The position numbers and the translations under genes are program-made. From Weissella cibaria KACC 11862 (lineage in GTDB: Bacteria; Bacillota; Bacilli; Lactobacillales; Lactobacillaceae): 64,000 nucleotides of DNA. Position 1 is the stretch's first letter; every line of letters begins with the position of its first letter. Where the stretch lies: positions 1-64,000 of the forward strand of contig NZ_AEKT01000044.1 of the NCBI RefSeq assembly GCF_000193635.1, in the 5' to 3' direction. The notes beneath the pieces are model-generated. The model saw nothing but the letters and a program-made list of their open reading frames with translations, was not told where the DNA came from and made no database searches. Below are positions 14,830 to 23,026 of this stretch, piece after piece.

Positions 14830-15171
14830 ATGACTGTTTATGAACGGATAAAAGAAATTTCAAAGACACGCGGAATGAGCCTTCAACAAGTGGCAAAATC
14901 TGCCGGATTGTCTCAAAATATGATTTACCAATACAAGAATGTAAATCCAAAAGCTGAAACGCTTCAAACACTAGCTGACGTTCTCGGTGTATCTGTTGAT
15001 TACTTATTAGGTAATAGCGATAACATGCACCCTGTAGATAAAACAGATGAACGTGATGGTGATTTAAAGGATTACTTCGAAAAGCACCCTATTCTTCAAT
15101 ATGATGGAAACCCCATCCCCGAAGCTGAATTAAAAATAATTCGTCGTATTTTGGAGGACATGGATGACTGA
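14830..15171 (+). CDS. CI-like phage repressor (XRE family)
   Basis: 113 residues. Residues 1-62 form an XRE domain (KEISKTRGMSLQQVAKSAGL, MIYQYKNVNPKAETLQTLAD, VLGVSVDYLLG). The C-terminal part is short and acidic and lacks the S24 protease of LexA-type repressors; induction therefore likely depends on the ImmA-like protease whose gene overlaps by eight bases. Operators with the TTACAG dyad lie upstream. Confidence 0.88.
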   Translation: MTVYERIKEISKTRGMSLQQVAKSAGLSQNMIYQYKNVNPKAETLQTLADVLGVSVDYLLGNSDNMHPVDKTDERDGDLKDYFEKHPILQYDGNPIPEAELKIIRRILEDMDD

Positions 15172-15571
15172 TCTTCTTAATTACCTTCTATTCATTGCAA
15201 TTAGAAATGACATAAAGGTAGAATTTACAGACCTACTAAGTCCTTCTACGCCAGACCTAAGCATCCCGTCTGAAAGAAAAATTATAATCAACGAAAATTC
15301 ATCTATAGGTGTCCACGTCACATTTAGATTCGCACATGAACTTGCACACATTCTATTTGGTAACGATAACCAAGATTACGTATATCAATTTTCAATCGGT
15401 ACAAAGAAAGAATCTGAACGTAAAGCTCACAAGCGAGCACTTAGAATAATTTCACGTTTTGTTTATAATGAAACGCCAATGGAGTATCGTAATTACGTAG
15501 ACTTTATGAACGCGTTCAATTTGCCTTCCTCTTTTGAGAATTGGGCAAAGGATGCTATTAAAGCGGCATAG
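15164..15571 (+). CDS. ImmA/IrrE-like metallopeptidase
   Basis: 135 residues with the zinc-protease motif HELAH in FRFAHELAHILFGND (about residues 50-64). In the ICEBs1 and related systems ImmA cleaves the partner repressor on DNA damage. The start overlaps the repressor's end (GGAGGACATGGATGACTGA context), implying a repressor-antirepressor pair made together. Confidence 0.88.
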   Translation: MTDLLNYLLFIAIRNDIKVEFTDLLSPSTPDLSIPSERKIIINENSSIGVHVTFRFAHELAHILFGNDNQDYVYQFSIGTKKESERKAHKRALRIISRFVYNETPMEYRNYVDFMNAFNLPSSFENWAKDAIKAA

Positions 15572-15623
15572 GCAAAACACGTCCAATGCTGATTGACGTT
15601 AAAAGCTGTGTGGAGTGGGTTAT

Positions 15624-16241
15624 ATGAATTTATTTACTAAATATATTGGAATCGGTGCTGTGGCGGTCTTAGTGGGTTCGACTGCCTTGCAAGCTATCCC
15701 TCAAGTTGGAAACAACCATTTTGTTACGGTAGCTAGCGCATCTTCCAAATCTAAAATTAAAAAAGTTAAACTTGGAATGACCAAAAAGCAAGTTAAGAAA
15801 ATTCTAGGTAAGCCTGATCGTGATGATAGCGGAATGCTTACATACGAAAAATACGGTTATTTGTACTTTTCAAAGGGTAAATTAACTGGTGGTGAAGACA
15901 AAAATATTCAAGCGCAAGTGACAAAGAAAAACGCTGCTAAAAAGTCATCTAAAGTAAACAAACGTCAAACACTTCTTTCGCAAGCAAAATACTTTGGAAC
16001 AAAAGACGTTGAATCGATTCAAAAGGCAACCTATGCTTATGCCTCAACTGAAATTGATGGTGGAATGATGTACATGTGGAAATCAAAAGCCGGCAAGTTA
16101 ATTCGAGTTGATTTGGATGAGTATGGAAAAACTGCCGTTTATAAGTATGATGATTCGAAGGATAACGGTCTTGGTGAGCAACTTTATATTGGAAAAACAA
16201 TTCTTCAAAAGAAACCACGTACAACCGTTGTATACCCTTAA
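15624..16241 (+). CDS. secreted protein with SmpA/OmlA-like repeat domain
   Basis: 205 residues. An N-terminal signal peptide (LFTKYIGIGAVAVLVGSTAL) lacks a lipobox Cys. KVKLGMTKKQVKKILGKPDR (about 47-66) is the start of a BLIP/SmpA-like fold. GGAGTGGG lies before the ATG at 15624; an in-frame GTG three codons earlier overlaps this site. Sited between the immunity genes and the integrase, it is a likely lysogenic-conversion gene exported by the host cell; effect unknown. Confidence 0.75.
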   Translation: MNLFTKYIGIGAVAVLVGSTALQAIPQVGNNHFVTVASASSKSKIKKVKLGMTKKQVKKILGKPDRDDSGMLTYEKYGYLYFSKGKLTGGEDKNIQAQVTKKNAAKKSSKVNKRQTLLSQAKYFGTKDVESIQKATYAYASTEIDGGMMYMWKSKAGKLIRVDLDEYGKTAVYKYDDSKDNGLGEQLYIGKTILQKKPRTTVVYP

Positions 16242-16619
16242 TAAATAAAAAAACGCACACTCCCCGTCGCCAAACAAGTAGTGTGCGTATCAACCAAAAC
16301 AAAACATTATAGCCCTGTTTCCATATTCAAATTGTACTAGTCAAATATCACAGATCACTACTTGACACGGTTTACTTTGCAAAAAAGAAACCGGTTATAT
16401 ATGAACGTTTTCGAAGTAAATGTGAAATACGAAAAAAATAACTTACCTTAAGTTGGAAATATTGTAGCATTAAGTTATCGAAAGCATCTACCGTGCATAA
16501 GCAAAAGATTTTAGGTTTCTGCGCTACCACTTTCGAGGTAACTATTACGGGTTACATTTTTTATATAGGAAACTACAACAACACAATTACTTAGAATGTT
16601 AAATTAAGGAGAAAATAAC
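16242..16619. other. gene-free stretch upstream of the SemiSWEET gene
   Basis: Apart from repeat copy 1 the stretch is AT-rich and has no convincing gene. An imperfect inverted repeat CGGTTT...AAACCG lies at about 16368-16393. I see no clear promoter for the SemiSWEET gene, though TTG/TAGCAT-type weak elements are present near 16460. Confidence 0.5.
16247..16340 (-). repeat. repeat unit, copy 1: promoter-like start, short transcript, terminator
   Basis: On the minus strand: TAGTACAATT, then AATATGGAAAC, TATAATGTTTTGTTTTGG, then the hairpin CGCACACT...AGTGTGCG with loop containing CTTGTTTGG, then seven T. Most of its length aligns with 17559-17650. The layout suits a short non-coding RNA of roughly 70-90 bases or a conserved terminator module. 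Confidence 0.6.
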
Positions 16620-16895
16620 ATGGAAGATAAAAAATCACTAGTTCTTATTGGTCGCATCGCTAGTGTGATGTCTGTACTGATGTACGTTTCATATATCCCA
16701 CAAATCTTGGATAATCTATCAGGTCACTCAGGTGATCCAATACAGCCCTTTGTAGCTATGTTAAATTGTATCTTCTGGACTATTCACGGATTGTTTGGGT
16801 CAGACGGTCATACCCGTGACATGCCAATCGTAATTGCTAATATACCAGGAATTTTGTTTGGATTCACAGCATTCATTACTGTATTTATCCACTAG
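16620..16895 (+). CDS. SemiSWEET-type sugar transporter
   Basis: 91 residues with three membrane segments (about 10-28, 42-62, 68-88), the triple-helix bundle of SemiSWEETs. The first helix has the conserved MYVSYIPQI (proline-glutamine motif), the second AMLNCIFWTIHGL. These proteins dimerise to move sugars passively across the membrane. AAGGAG precedes the ATG. It is an unusual cargo gene inside a prophage and sits with a repair gene ten bases downstream. Confidence 0.85.
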   Translation: MEDKKSLVLIGRIASVMSVLMYVSYIPQILDNLSGHSGDPIQPFVAMLNCIFWTIHGLFGSDGHTRDMPIVIANIPGILFGFTAFITVFIH

Positions 16896-16904
16896 GAGGA
16901 TACT

Positions 16905-17270
16905 ATGCGATTGTGGCACGAATCTTTAATCCCTAAACTACCTCGGCAGCAATTGCTGGGGCAACATAGAGAGTGTTGTGCGCTTCGCGGCGGCGGTTGG
17001 GGTAAGAAACATGCAACTGTGAATTACGTCTTTGATCACTCACCATATAAATTATTTCAATATCACGAACTAGTAATGAATGAGATGCTAAGTCGCGGAT
17101 ATACACCTAACGAATTATGGTTAGACCCCTTGTACCGTGGAACTAAGGAAGCTGCTTATACTTCACTATCAAGTGAAGTTCTGACTTCTCCAATTTACCC
17201 AGAGCATGACAATATCTATTTAATTGAATGTATTGAAAATTTGAGAGAAAAAGGCATTAATATAGAATAA
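16905..17270 (+). CDS. pyrimidine-dimer DNA glycosylase family protein (Pyr_excise)
   Basis: 121 residues. MRLWHESLIPKLPRQQLLGQ, HRECCALRGGGWGKKHATVN and YVFDHSPYKLFQYHELVMNE are the hallmark segments of the TIGR02328/Pyr_excise family related to T4 endonuclease V, which removes UV dimers. The N-terminal region, H, R and E in LLGQHRE match the catalytic neighbourhood. GGAGG precedes the ATG. Likely a fitness gene given to the lysogen. Confidence 0.82.
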   Translation: MRLWHESLIPKLPRQQLLGQHRECCALRGGGWGKKHATVNYVFDHSPYKLFQYHELVMNEMLSRGYTPNELWLDPLYRGTKEAAYTSLSSEVLTSPIYPEHDNIYLIECIENLREKGINIE

Positions 17271-17305
17271 AAAGCCACCCGTTAAGGTAGCAAAGTACTG
17301 ATGAA

Positions 17306-17506
17306 TTATTTGAATAGATCGAAAATACTAAAGGTGGTCTTTTTATAGACTTTGTTGTAAGCCTCTTTCTTAGTATCTGTTAACCAGCCCATGCCCTTCT
17401 GACCATAACCTGGAATAATTGCCTGCTTAACTGCTCGTTTAGCCTTACCAGTTGTCCTAGCTTTAATAGAACGCATGGGACTTGGCTTCCGCATACCAAA
17501 GTTCAT
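17306..17506 (-). CDS. small basic conserved phage-associated protein, 66 aa
   Basis: MNFGMRKPSPMRSIKARTTG followed by KRAVKQAIIPGYGQKGMGWL and NKVYKKTTFSIFDLF. The KAR-TGK-KR-(I/V)-PGYG-KKGMGW pattern recurs in small proteins of lactic acid bacteria and their phages; function unknown. Strongly basic, so nucleic-acid or membrane contact is possible. It is convergent with the glycosylase gene. Confidence 0.65.
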   Translation of the reverse strand: MNFGMRKPSPMRSIKARTTGKAKRAVKQAIIPGYGQKGMGWLTDTKKEAYNKVYKKTTFSIFDLFK

Positions 17507-17558
17507 ACTTCAAATACCTCTATCAGACAGAATACCGTTAACAATATTTTGTTATAAC

Positions 17559-17650
17559 AAAAAATGCGCACATCCTGCGACCAAACAAGGAAATGTGCGC
17601 GTTATCCGAAACAGAACATCACTGACCCGTTTACATATTTAATTGTACCA
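17559..17650 (-). repeat. repeat unit, copy 2
   Basis: Minus strand: TGGTACAATT (extended -10-like TGG-TACAAT), AATATGTAAAC, GATGTTCTGTTTCGG, hairpin GCGCACAT...ATGTGCGC with CTTGTTTGG in the loop, then A and six T. Stem bases differ from copy 1 but keep pairing, so the structure, not only the sequence, is retained. Confidence 0.6.
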
Positions 17651-17708
17651 GACCCGGGCATGTCTTTAAACTGCCTAAAATTTTTAGATAAAGGTTAGGT
17701 TTAAGCTA

Positions 17709-18800
17709 ATGGCAGTATATAAAACCGAACATGGTTGGCGTGCTGACTTCTCATTTAAAGATGCCTCCGGCAAATATCGTAAGAAATCAAAGCGCGGGTT
17801 CAAAACAAAGAAAGAAGCTGAGGCCTGGTTGGCTGAGTATTCTATCAACCATGGCAAGCCAACCCTACAAAAAGGATCACAAATTCTTTTTACTGACTAC
17901 TTTGATGAGTATGCAAAACTACACCTAGAAACTGGCATGAAAGAAGCCACCTATGAATCGTGGAGATTCCAAAAGAAGATTGTCGTTGACGTTTACTTTA
18001 CAGGATTAACATTAGACCAAATCACACGACCGATGTATCAATCATTCCTAAACCATTACGCAATTGGAAAGAAAAGACAAACCGTTTCAAAACGTCATAG
18101 GTTACTAAGACTAGTTATCAATCAAGCATTTCATGATGGCTTAATTCAAAGTGACCCAACCTTCGGAGTCACGATTCCAGGGTCCGATTCAAAAGATGCA
18201 TCAGAAAAATTCTTGCAACTAGATGAACTCACTACTTTAATCGAATACATTGAAAACGACGAGAAGCTCATCACATGGCGAACGGGGTTTATGGTCTATC
18301 TAATATCACTTTCCGGACTACGTGCTGGTGAAGCATTGGCCCTCACTAAAAATGACATTGATTCGGATGCACGGACAATTAACGTTAGCAAAACAAAACA
18401 ATTGTCTGGTGCTGTAACAACGCCTAAAACAAAAACGTCAAATCGTACAATCGTTATGCCAAATCGTTTTTTCGATAGCTATCAGAAATTCATTGATGCC
18501 AAAGAACATTGGAACTCTGCAAACGAATTGTTTGATGGTCGCAGAACTCCAAGTGTTGTTAATAGATGGCTTGAACGATTAGAAAAAAAGCTAGGATTTG
18601 AAAATATTATATCATTGCACGGTCTACGACACTCACACGTTTCCTACCTACTATCCAGTGGAGTTGACATCAGTTATGCTTCAAAAAGGCTTGGACATTC
18701 AAACATTTCAATCACTCAAGACACATATGCACACCTACTCCAACACAAGCAACAATCAGAAGAAGACAAAACAATCACTCTCCTAGATCAGCTGGATTAG
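17709..18800 (+). CDS. int: phage integrase, tyrosine recombinase
   Basis: 363 residues. N-terminal AP2-like arm-binding domain (KTEHGWRADFSFKDASGKYR, GFKTKKEAEAWLAEY), core-binding SAM-like domain (about 65-165) and catalytic domain with R in SGLRAGEAL (about 205), H-x-x-R in HGLRHSHVSYLL (about 305), LGHSNISITQDTYAHL containing the nucleophile Tyr near 338. It catalyses insertion and excision at att sites. It is the outermost prophage gene at this end. Confidence 0.97.
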   Translation: MAVYKTEHGWRADFSFKDASGKYRKKSKRGFKTKKEAEAWLAEYSINHGKPTLQKGSQILFTDYFDEYAKLHLETGMKEATYESWRFQKKIVVDVYFTGLTLDQITRPMYQSFLNHYAIGKKRQTVSKRHRLLRLVINQAFHDGLIQSDPTFGVTIPGSDSKDASEKFLQLDELTTLIEYIENDEKLITWRTGFMVYLISLSGLRAGEALALTKNDIDSDARTINVSKTKQLSGAVTTPKTKTSNRTIVMPNRFFDSYQKFIDAKEHWNSANELFDGRRTPSVVNRWLERLEKKLGFENIISLHGLRHSHVSYLLSSGVDISYASKRLGHSNISITQDTYAHLLQHKQQSEEDKTITLLDQLD

Positions 18801-18823
18801 AGTACGCGCAAGATGATTTTTTG

Positions 18824-18861
18824 GTGCAAATCTGGTGCGAATAGTGCGAAAAAGTGCGAAT
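18824..18861 (+). repeat. direct repeats, candidate integrase arm sites
   Basis: Four near-identical octamers, GTGCAAAT at 18824 and GTGCGAAT, GTGCGAAA, GTGCGAAT at 18835, 18844 and 18854, spaced 9-11 bases, directly after the integrase stop. Such helically phased repeats beside int are typical arm-type binding sites of the attachment region. Confidence 0.6.
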
Positions 18862-18928
18862 TTTTCAACACTTACCGATATTTCGCGACAGATACCAACA
18901 CATTTAAAATTCAATCCAGCCCAAAAAG

Positions 18929-18964
18929 AAAAAACGTCTAACCCCCGTTAAATCAAGGGTTTAG
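18929..18964 (-). terminator. terminator of the amidotransferase-like gene
   Basis: Stem CTAAACCC...GGGTTAG followed on the minus strand by ACG and six T. The prophage/chromosome junction probably lies at or near here. Confidence 0.65.
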
Positions 18965-18972
18965 CCGTCATA

Positions 18973-19707
18973 TCAACGATTATTCACATAATCAACAAAG
19001 CCTTGAAAGACACGCAAATGTGTCTTATCACGTTCGAACATCATTTCGGGATGGTATTGCACAGCGCGGACAGATGCATCCGAATTCTGATACGCTTCAA
19101 CCGTCCCATCGCTCGCAAACGCAGCAGGTTGCAAATCTGCGCCCAACTGCTTAATACCTTGGTGGTGGAATGAGTTCACAATTGGATTATCACCCAACGT
19201 ACCCGTCAAAAAGTTATCTGGCAATACATCCAAACGATGCGTGGGCTCATACCACTTCACTGGGAATTGGTCGTGCTTCACAATTGGATTACCATTTTCT
19301 GGCGTATATTGCGTGTCGATATCTTGAATTAGCGTGCCACCCAAGGCAACGTTAATGAGCTGGGCACCGCGGCAAATCCCCATCAAAGGCTTGTTTTGTT
19401 TACGTGCCTCTGCGACAATCGCCAACTCAAATAAGTCGCGTTGTCGGTCTGTTTCGCCCATTTGTGGCGTTGGATCTTCACCGTAAAATAGTGGTCCAAC
19501 GTCTTGCCCACCAATCAAAAGGACGGCGTCTACTGAATTAACATACTCAGCCGCTTCCTCTGGTGAACCCATTGGAAAGACAACTGGTAATGCGCCAGCT
19601 TCACGTAGCGCCGCCGTATAATTTTGTTGCGTATAGTCAACGTAATTCGTTCGGTGCTTTGGATTTGGGTGGTTCAAGTGATTACTTGGAATACCAATAA
19701 TTGCCAT
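18973..19707 (-). CDS. gamma-glutamyl-gamma-aminobutyrate hydrolase-like (peptidase C26)
   Basis: 244 residues of the class I glutamine amidotransferase fold. Catalytic Cys in GICRGAQLINV (about 114) and His in VQYHPEMMFE (about 222); oxyanion part LLIGGQDVGP. Relatives cleave gamma-glutamyl amides such as gamma-Glu-GABA or recycle glutamylated peptides; substrate here cannot be told. Monocistronic with its own terminator; first chromosomal gene after the prophage. Confidence 0.88.
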   Translation of the reverse strand: MAIIGIPSNHLNHPNPKHRTNYVDYTQQNYTAALREAGALPVVFPMGSPEEAAEYVNSVDAVLLIGGQDVGPLFYGEDPTPQMGETDRQRDLFELAIVAEARKQNKPLMGICRGAQLINVALGGTLIQDIDTQYTPENGNPIVKHDQFPVKWYEPTHRLDVLPDNFLTGTLGDNPIVNSFHHQGIKQLGADLQPAAFASDGTVEAYQNSDASVRAVQYHPEMMFERDKTHLRVFQGFVDYVNNR

Positions 19708-19791
19708 CGTTGCGTGCCCCCTGTTTCAAATATGAAACATATTATACCGCTTTCATAAGCGTATGGTTATAAAAAGGAAGTTTTTTATACT

Positions 19792-19819
19792 AAAAAGCCT
19801 GAGATTATCCCCAGGCTTT
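19792..19819 (-). terminator. terminator after asd, end of the lysine operon
   Basis: Minus-strand hairpin AAGCCTG...CAGGCTT followed by TTTTAG. Confidence 0.75.
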
Positions 19820-19828
19820 CCATTAGAT

Positions 19829-20923
19829 TTAGTCCGCAAACAACTCAGCGGAACCCGCTGGTACTCGGACAAGATCAAGGGCTACCAAACGCTCTGCAAT
19901 TTGCACGGCGTTCCAAGCGGCACCCTTCAACAAGTTATCAGAAACCACCCACATGTGGTAGTTGCCATCATTTTCCAAATCAGGGCGGACACGACCAACA
20001 AACGTATCACGCTTACCTTCAGCGTTAATTGGTTGTGGGTAAATTTGGTGATCCGGATCATCTTCCAAGACAACGCCAGGCGCATCCGACAATGCTTGTT
20101 GGATGCCCTTTGTGCTAGCACCATCCTTGTCGGTCACTTCAAAGTAAACTGTCTCCCCGTGACCAACTGGTACCGGTACACGAACGGCCGTGGCCGTTAC
20201 CTTGATGTCCGGCGCATTCTTATCACCCAACATAATCTTCTTCGTCTCATGAATCATTTTGTACTCTTCATGCGTGTAGCCCTCATCTTCAAAGACGTCA
20301 ATTTGAGGCAACAAGTTAAAGGCCAATGGGTAATGCTTCTTGTCACCCTTGGTTGGCAAAATTTCAGCCGTTTCGGTCTCACCATTCAAGTGTTGTTGCG
20401 CCTGGTTCAGCAATTCATTCCAAGCAGATTGCCCCGCCCCAGACGCAGCTTGGTAGGTTGAGACAACGACTTGCTTCAAACCGAAATTTTGACGGATTGG
20501 TTCAAGTGCGACGACCATTTGAATCGTTGAGCAGTTCGGGTTAGCAACGATTCCATTGTGTTGATAAAGGGCCTGTTCATTAACCTCGGGTACCACCAGC
20601 GGCACGTTATCGTTCATCCGCCAAAATGACGTGTTATCCACAGCCACAGCCCCACGCTTAACCGCTTCAGGCAACAAGCGGGCTGACACAGAACCGCCGG
20701 CTGATGACAAGACCAAATCAACCCCCTCAAATGATTCGGGTTGCGCTTCTTCGATCACGATATCGGAACCACGGAATTGGCGGGTTTGACCAGCTGAACG
20801 AGACGAAGCCAACAACTTCAACGACTTAACCGGAATCGTTGATTGTTCCAATTGTTGAATCAAGCGGGTACCAACCGCGCCGGTAGCTCCTAAAATTGCA
20901 ACTGTGTACTCACGTTCTGACAT
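19829..20923 (-). CDS. asd: aspartate-semialdehyde dehydrogenase
   Basis: 364 residues. NADP-binding [14 protein letters not shown] at the N-terminus, catalytic Cys in [13 protein letters not shown] (about 130) and an active-site His region around [13 protein letters not shown]. It reduces aspartyl phosphate to aspartate semialdehyde, the branch point to lysine and threonine. It follows patA after about 100 bases containing a weak terminator, so it may be read at a lower level than the rest of the operon. Confidence 0.96.
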   Translation of the reverse strand: MSEREYTVAILGATGAVGTRLIQQLEQSTIPVKSLKLLASSRSAGQTRQFRGSDIVIEEAQPESFEGVDLVLSSAGGSVSARLLPEAVKRGAVAVDNTSFWRMNDNVPLVVPEVNEQALYQHNGIVANPNCSTIQMVVALEPIRQNFGLKQVVVSTYQAASGAGQSAWNELLNQAQQHLNGETETAEILPTKGDKKHYPLAFNLLPQIDVFEDEGYTHEEYKMIHETKKIMLGDKNAPDIKVTATAVRVPVPVGHGETVYFEVTDKDGASTKGIQQALSDAPGVVLEDDPDHQIYPQPINAEGKRDTFVGRVRPDLENDGNYHMWVVSDNLLKGAAWNAVQIAERLVALDLVRVPAGSAELFAD

Positions 20924-20970
20924 AATATTTTCTCCTTAAATTTTAATAAAAACCCGAAATTTGGGTACAT

Positions 20971-21002
20971 TAAAAGCACAAGCCGAAATTAATCAGTTGT
21001 GC
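20971..21002 (-). terminator. weak intercistronic hairpin between patA and asd
   Basis: Minus strand GCACAA...TTGTGC followed by TTTTAATG. The short stem suggests partial termination rather than an operon end. Confidence 0.4.
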
Positions 21003-21025
21003 CATTAATTATTAGTGTTTTCTCA

Positions 21026-22207
21026 TTAACCCTTGAGGTCGACGTAATGCTTCAAGCGCACCATCGCCGTCTGCAAATCTTCAGTTGAGGCTGCGTATGA
21101 TAGACGCACATAACCTTCACCACCAGCACCAAAAATTGATCCCGGTGCGATCCCAAGCTTAACGGTTTCCGCTAAGTCGTAGACAAACGCCATATCATCA
21201 GTGTTCAAGTTTGCTGGAATCTTCGCGAAAATGTAGAAGGCGCCCCCTGGTTGTGCAGCGGTAAAACCAGCCTCTGCCAGACCAGCCATTACCAAATCAC
21301 GGCGCTCCTTGTAGATATCACGCATTTCAATCGCATCAGCACGCCCATGACGCAACGCTTCATTGGCCGCTGCCATCATGGGACCCGGCACTGTCGTCAC
21401 CAAGAATTGGTGCATTTTACCAACGTGCGTCATCAACGCAGCCGGTCCGGCCACATAACCCACACGGTAGCCCGTCATCGCATGTGACTTTGATAATCCG
21501 CTCACCAAGATGGTTTGTTCTGGCAACAACTTCGCCATTGAAACGTGTTCGCCATCGTAAACTAACTCGGCATAGATTTCATCAGACAAGACCAACAATT
21601 GGTGTTCAGCCAAAATGTCAGCAATTGCCTGTACTTGCGCACCAGTATAAGTGACACCCGTTGGATTTGATGGGTAGTTGAACAACACGGCCTTCACATT
21701 TGGATGTTCAGCTAACGTGGCTTGTAGTTTTTCTGGCGTCAATACAAAATCAGGTGCGGTGTTGATGCCAATCACTTCCAGGCCAATGATATTAGCGATT
21801 GCTTCATACATTGGGAAAGTTGGCGTTGGGATAATAATTTCATCACCCGCATTAAACAGCGCATTCATCGTCGCGAACAACGCTTCCGAAGCACCCACCG
21901 TCACTACCACTTCGCCGTTTGGCTCGTAACGTGGTGTATCAAACCGTTCAACCAGGTAGTCACTAATTGCTTCACGTAAAGCCAAATGCCCATGTGGCGC
22001 AGCGTAGTGTGAGTCGTCTTCATCAATCGCAGCTTTGGCAGCGTCCTTAATGTGCATTGGTACAGCAAAATCAGGCTCACCAAGTGTCAACTTTAAAATG
22101 CCGTCGATGGCAGAAAACTTTTGGTCCACTACTCGAATTGGTGATGGTAAAATCTGGGCCAATCGTGTGTTAAAACGATCAGCAAGGGCAGCATTTAATT
22201 CTGGCAT
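21026..22207 (-). CDS. patA: N-acetyl-L,L-diaminopimelate aminotransferase
   Basis: 393 residues, fold type I PLP enzyme. Lys in SGLSKSHAMTGYRVGY (about 233) binds PLP; NYPSNPTGVTY and the C-terminal RLSYA Arg segment fit class I aminotransferases. Being between dapB and asd in a lysine operon that also has an acetyltransferase and deacetylase, it most likely aminates N-acetyl-2-amino-6-oxopimelate. GAGGAG before the ATG at 22207 rules out the longer upstream start. Confidence 0.9.
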   Translation of the reverse strand: MPELNAALADRFNTRLAQILPSPIRVVDQKFSAIDGILKLTLGEPDFAVPMHIKDAAKAAIDEDDSHYAAPHGHLALREAISDYLVERFDTPRYEPNGEVVVTVGASEALFATMNALFNAGDEIIIPTPTFPMYEAIANIIGLEVIGINTAPDFVLTPEKLQATLAEHPNVKAVLFNYPSNPTGVTYTGAQVQAIADILAEHQLLVLSDEIYAELVYDGEHVSMAKLLPEQTILVSGLSKSHAMTGYRVGYVAGPAALMTHVGKMHQFLVTTVPGPMMAAANEALRHGRADAIEMRDIYKERRDLVMAGLAEAGFTAAQPGGAFYIFAKIPANLNTDDMAFVYDLAETVKLGIAPGSIFGAGGEGYVRLSYAASTEDLQTAMVRLKHYVDLKG

Positions 22208-22266
22208 GTTTTTCTCCTCTGGCTCACTGGCCATCTTATTAAGTCTCACCGGACTTAGTCGCGGCT

Positions 22267-23007
22267 TTACAATAGTTGATCTAGGCCGACCGCCAGGCCA
22301 TCCACCTGCGTGACGTTACGAATTGCTAAGGCAACGCCCCCCATGAACGATTCACGCGTGAATGATGTTTGCTTGAGTCGTAATGTTTCCCCGGGTGCCC
22401 CGAAGATAACTTCTTCCTCGGCCACATAGCCAGGTAAACGCATCGCATGAACCGGCACCTGGTCGATTGCTTCCCCACGAGCAGCATCTGCTCGATACTG
22501 GGTCACTGGTTTAGCCTTACGAGCCGCCGCAATGCGACTTGCGGTCGCCCGGGCCGTCCCAGACGGTGAATCCACCTTATTGGGGTTATGAATTTCTAGC
22601 ACTTCCGCATCCGGGAAATATTGCGCTGCTTTTTCAGCAAATTGCATCAACAACACCGCTGATAACGAAAAATTAGGTACGATAATCGCATGGCGCGCAT
22701 ACTTTTCAGCTAGATGGCGAAGTTGTGAAACTTGATCGGCTGCCAAGCCACTTGTCCCAACCACTAAATCAAAGCCGTGTGACAACGCATAAGTGGCATT
22801 GTCGAAGGCTGATTCGGGTAACGTCACATCTACCCAAACATCTGCTATGACATCAATTTCGTCTAATTCTGTAAAAACCGGTACTGTCGCCTCGTGCGGG
22901 GTCCGACCTAGAATACCAACCAACGTCAAATCAGCCTGTTCGGCCAACATATTTTGGATGGCTACTCCCATTTTACCAAATCCGCCCGCTAGAAATACGG
23001 TTGTCAT
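22267..23007 (-). CDS. dapB: 4-hydroxy-tetrahydrodipicolinate reductase
   Basis: 246 residues. Dinucleotide-binding GGFGKMG at the N-terminus and the substrate loop EIHNPNKVDSPSGTA (about 136-150), where the catalytic His and Lys are present although the usual second His is Asn. It makes tetrahydrodipicolinate from the DapA product. The start at 23007 follows an AGAGAGG site; an upstream start would run into dapA. Confidence 0.95.
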   Translation of the reverse strand: MTTVFLAGGFGKMGVAIQNMLAEQADLTLVGILGRTPHEATVPVFTELDEIDVIADVWVDVTLPESAFDNATYALSHGFDLVVGTSGLAADQVSQLRHLAEKYARHAIIVPNFSLSAVLLMQFAEKAAQYFPDAEVLEIHNPNKVDSPSGTARATASRIAAARKAKPVTQYRADAARGEAIDQVPVHAMRLPGYVAEEEVIFGAPGETLRLKQTSFTRESFMGGVALAIRNVTQVDGLAVGLDQLL

Positions 23008-23026
23008 AAAAATTCCTCTCTCATCT

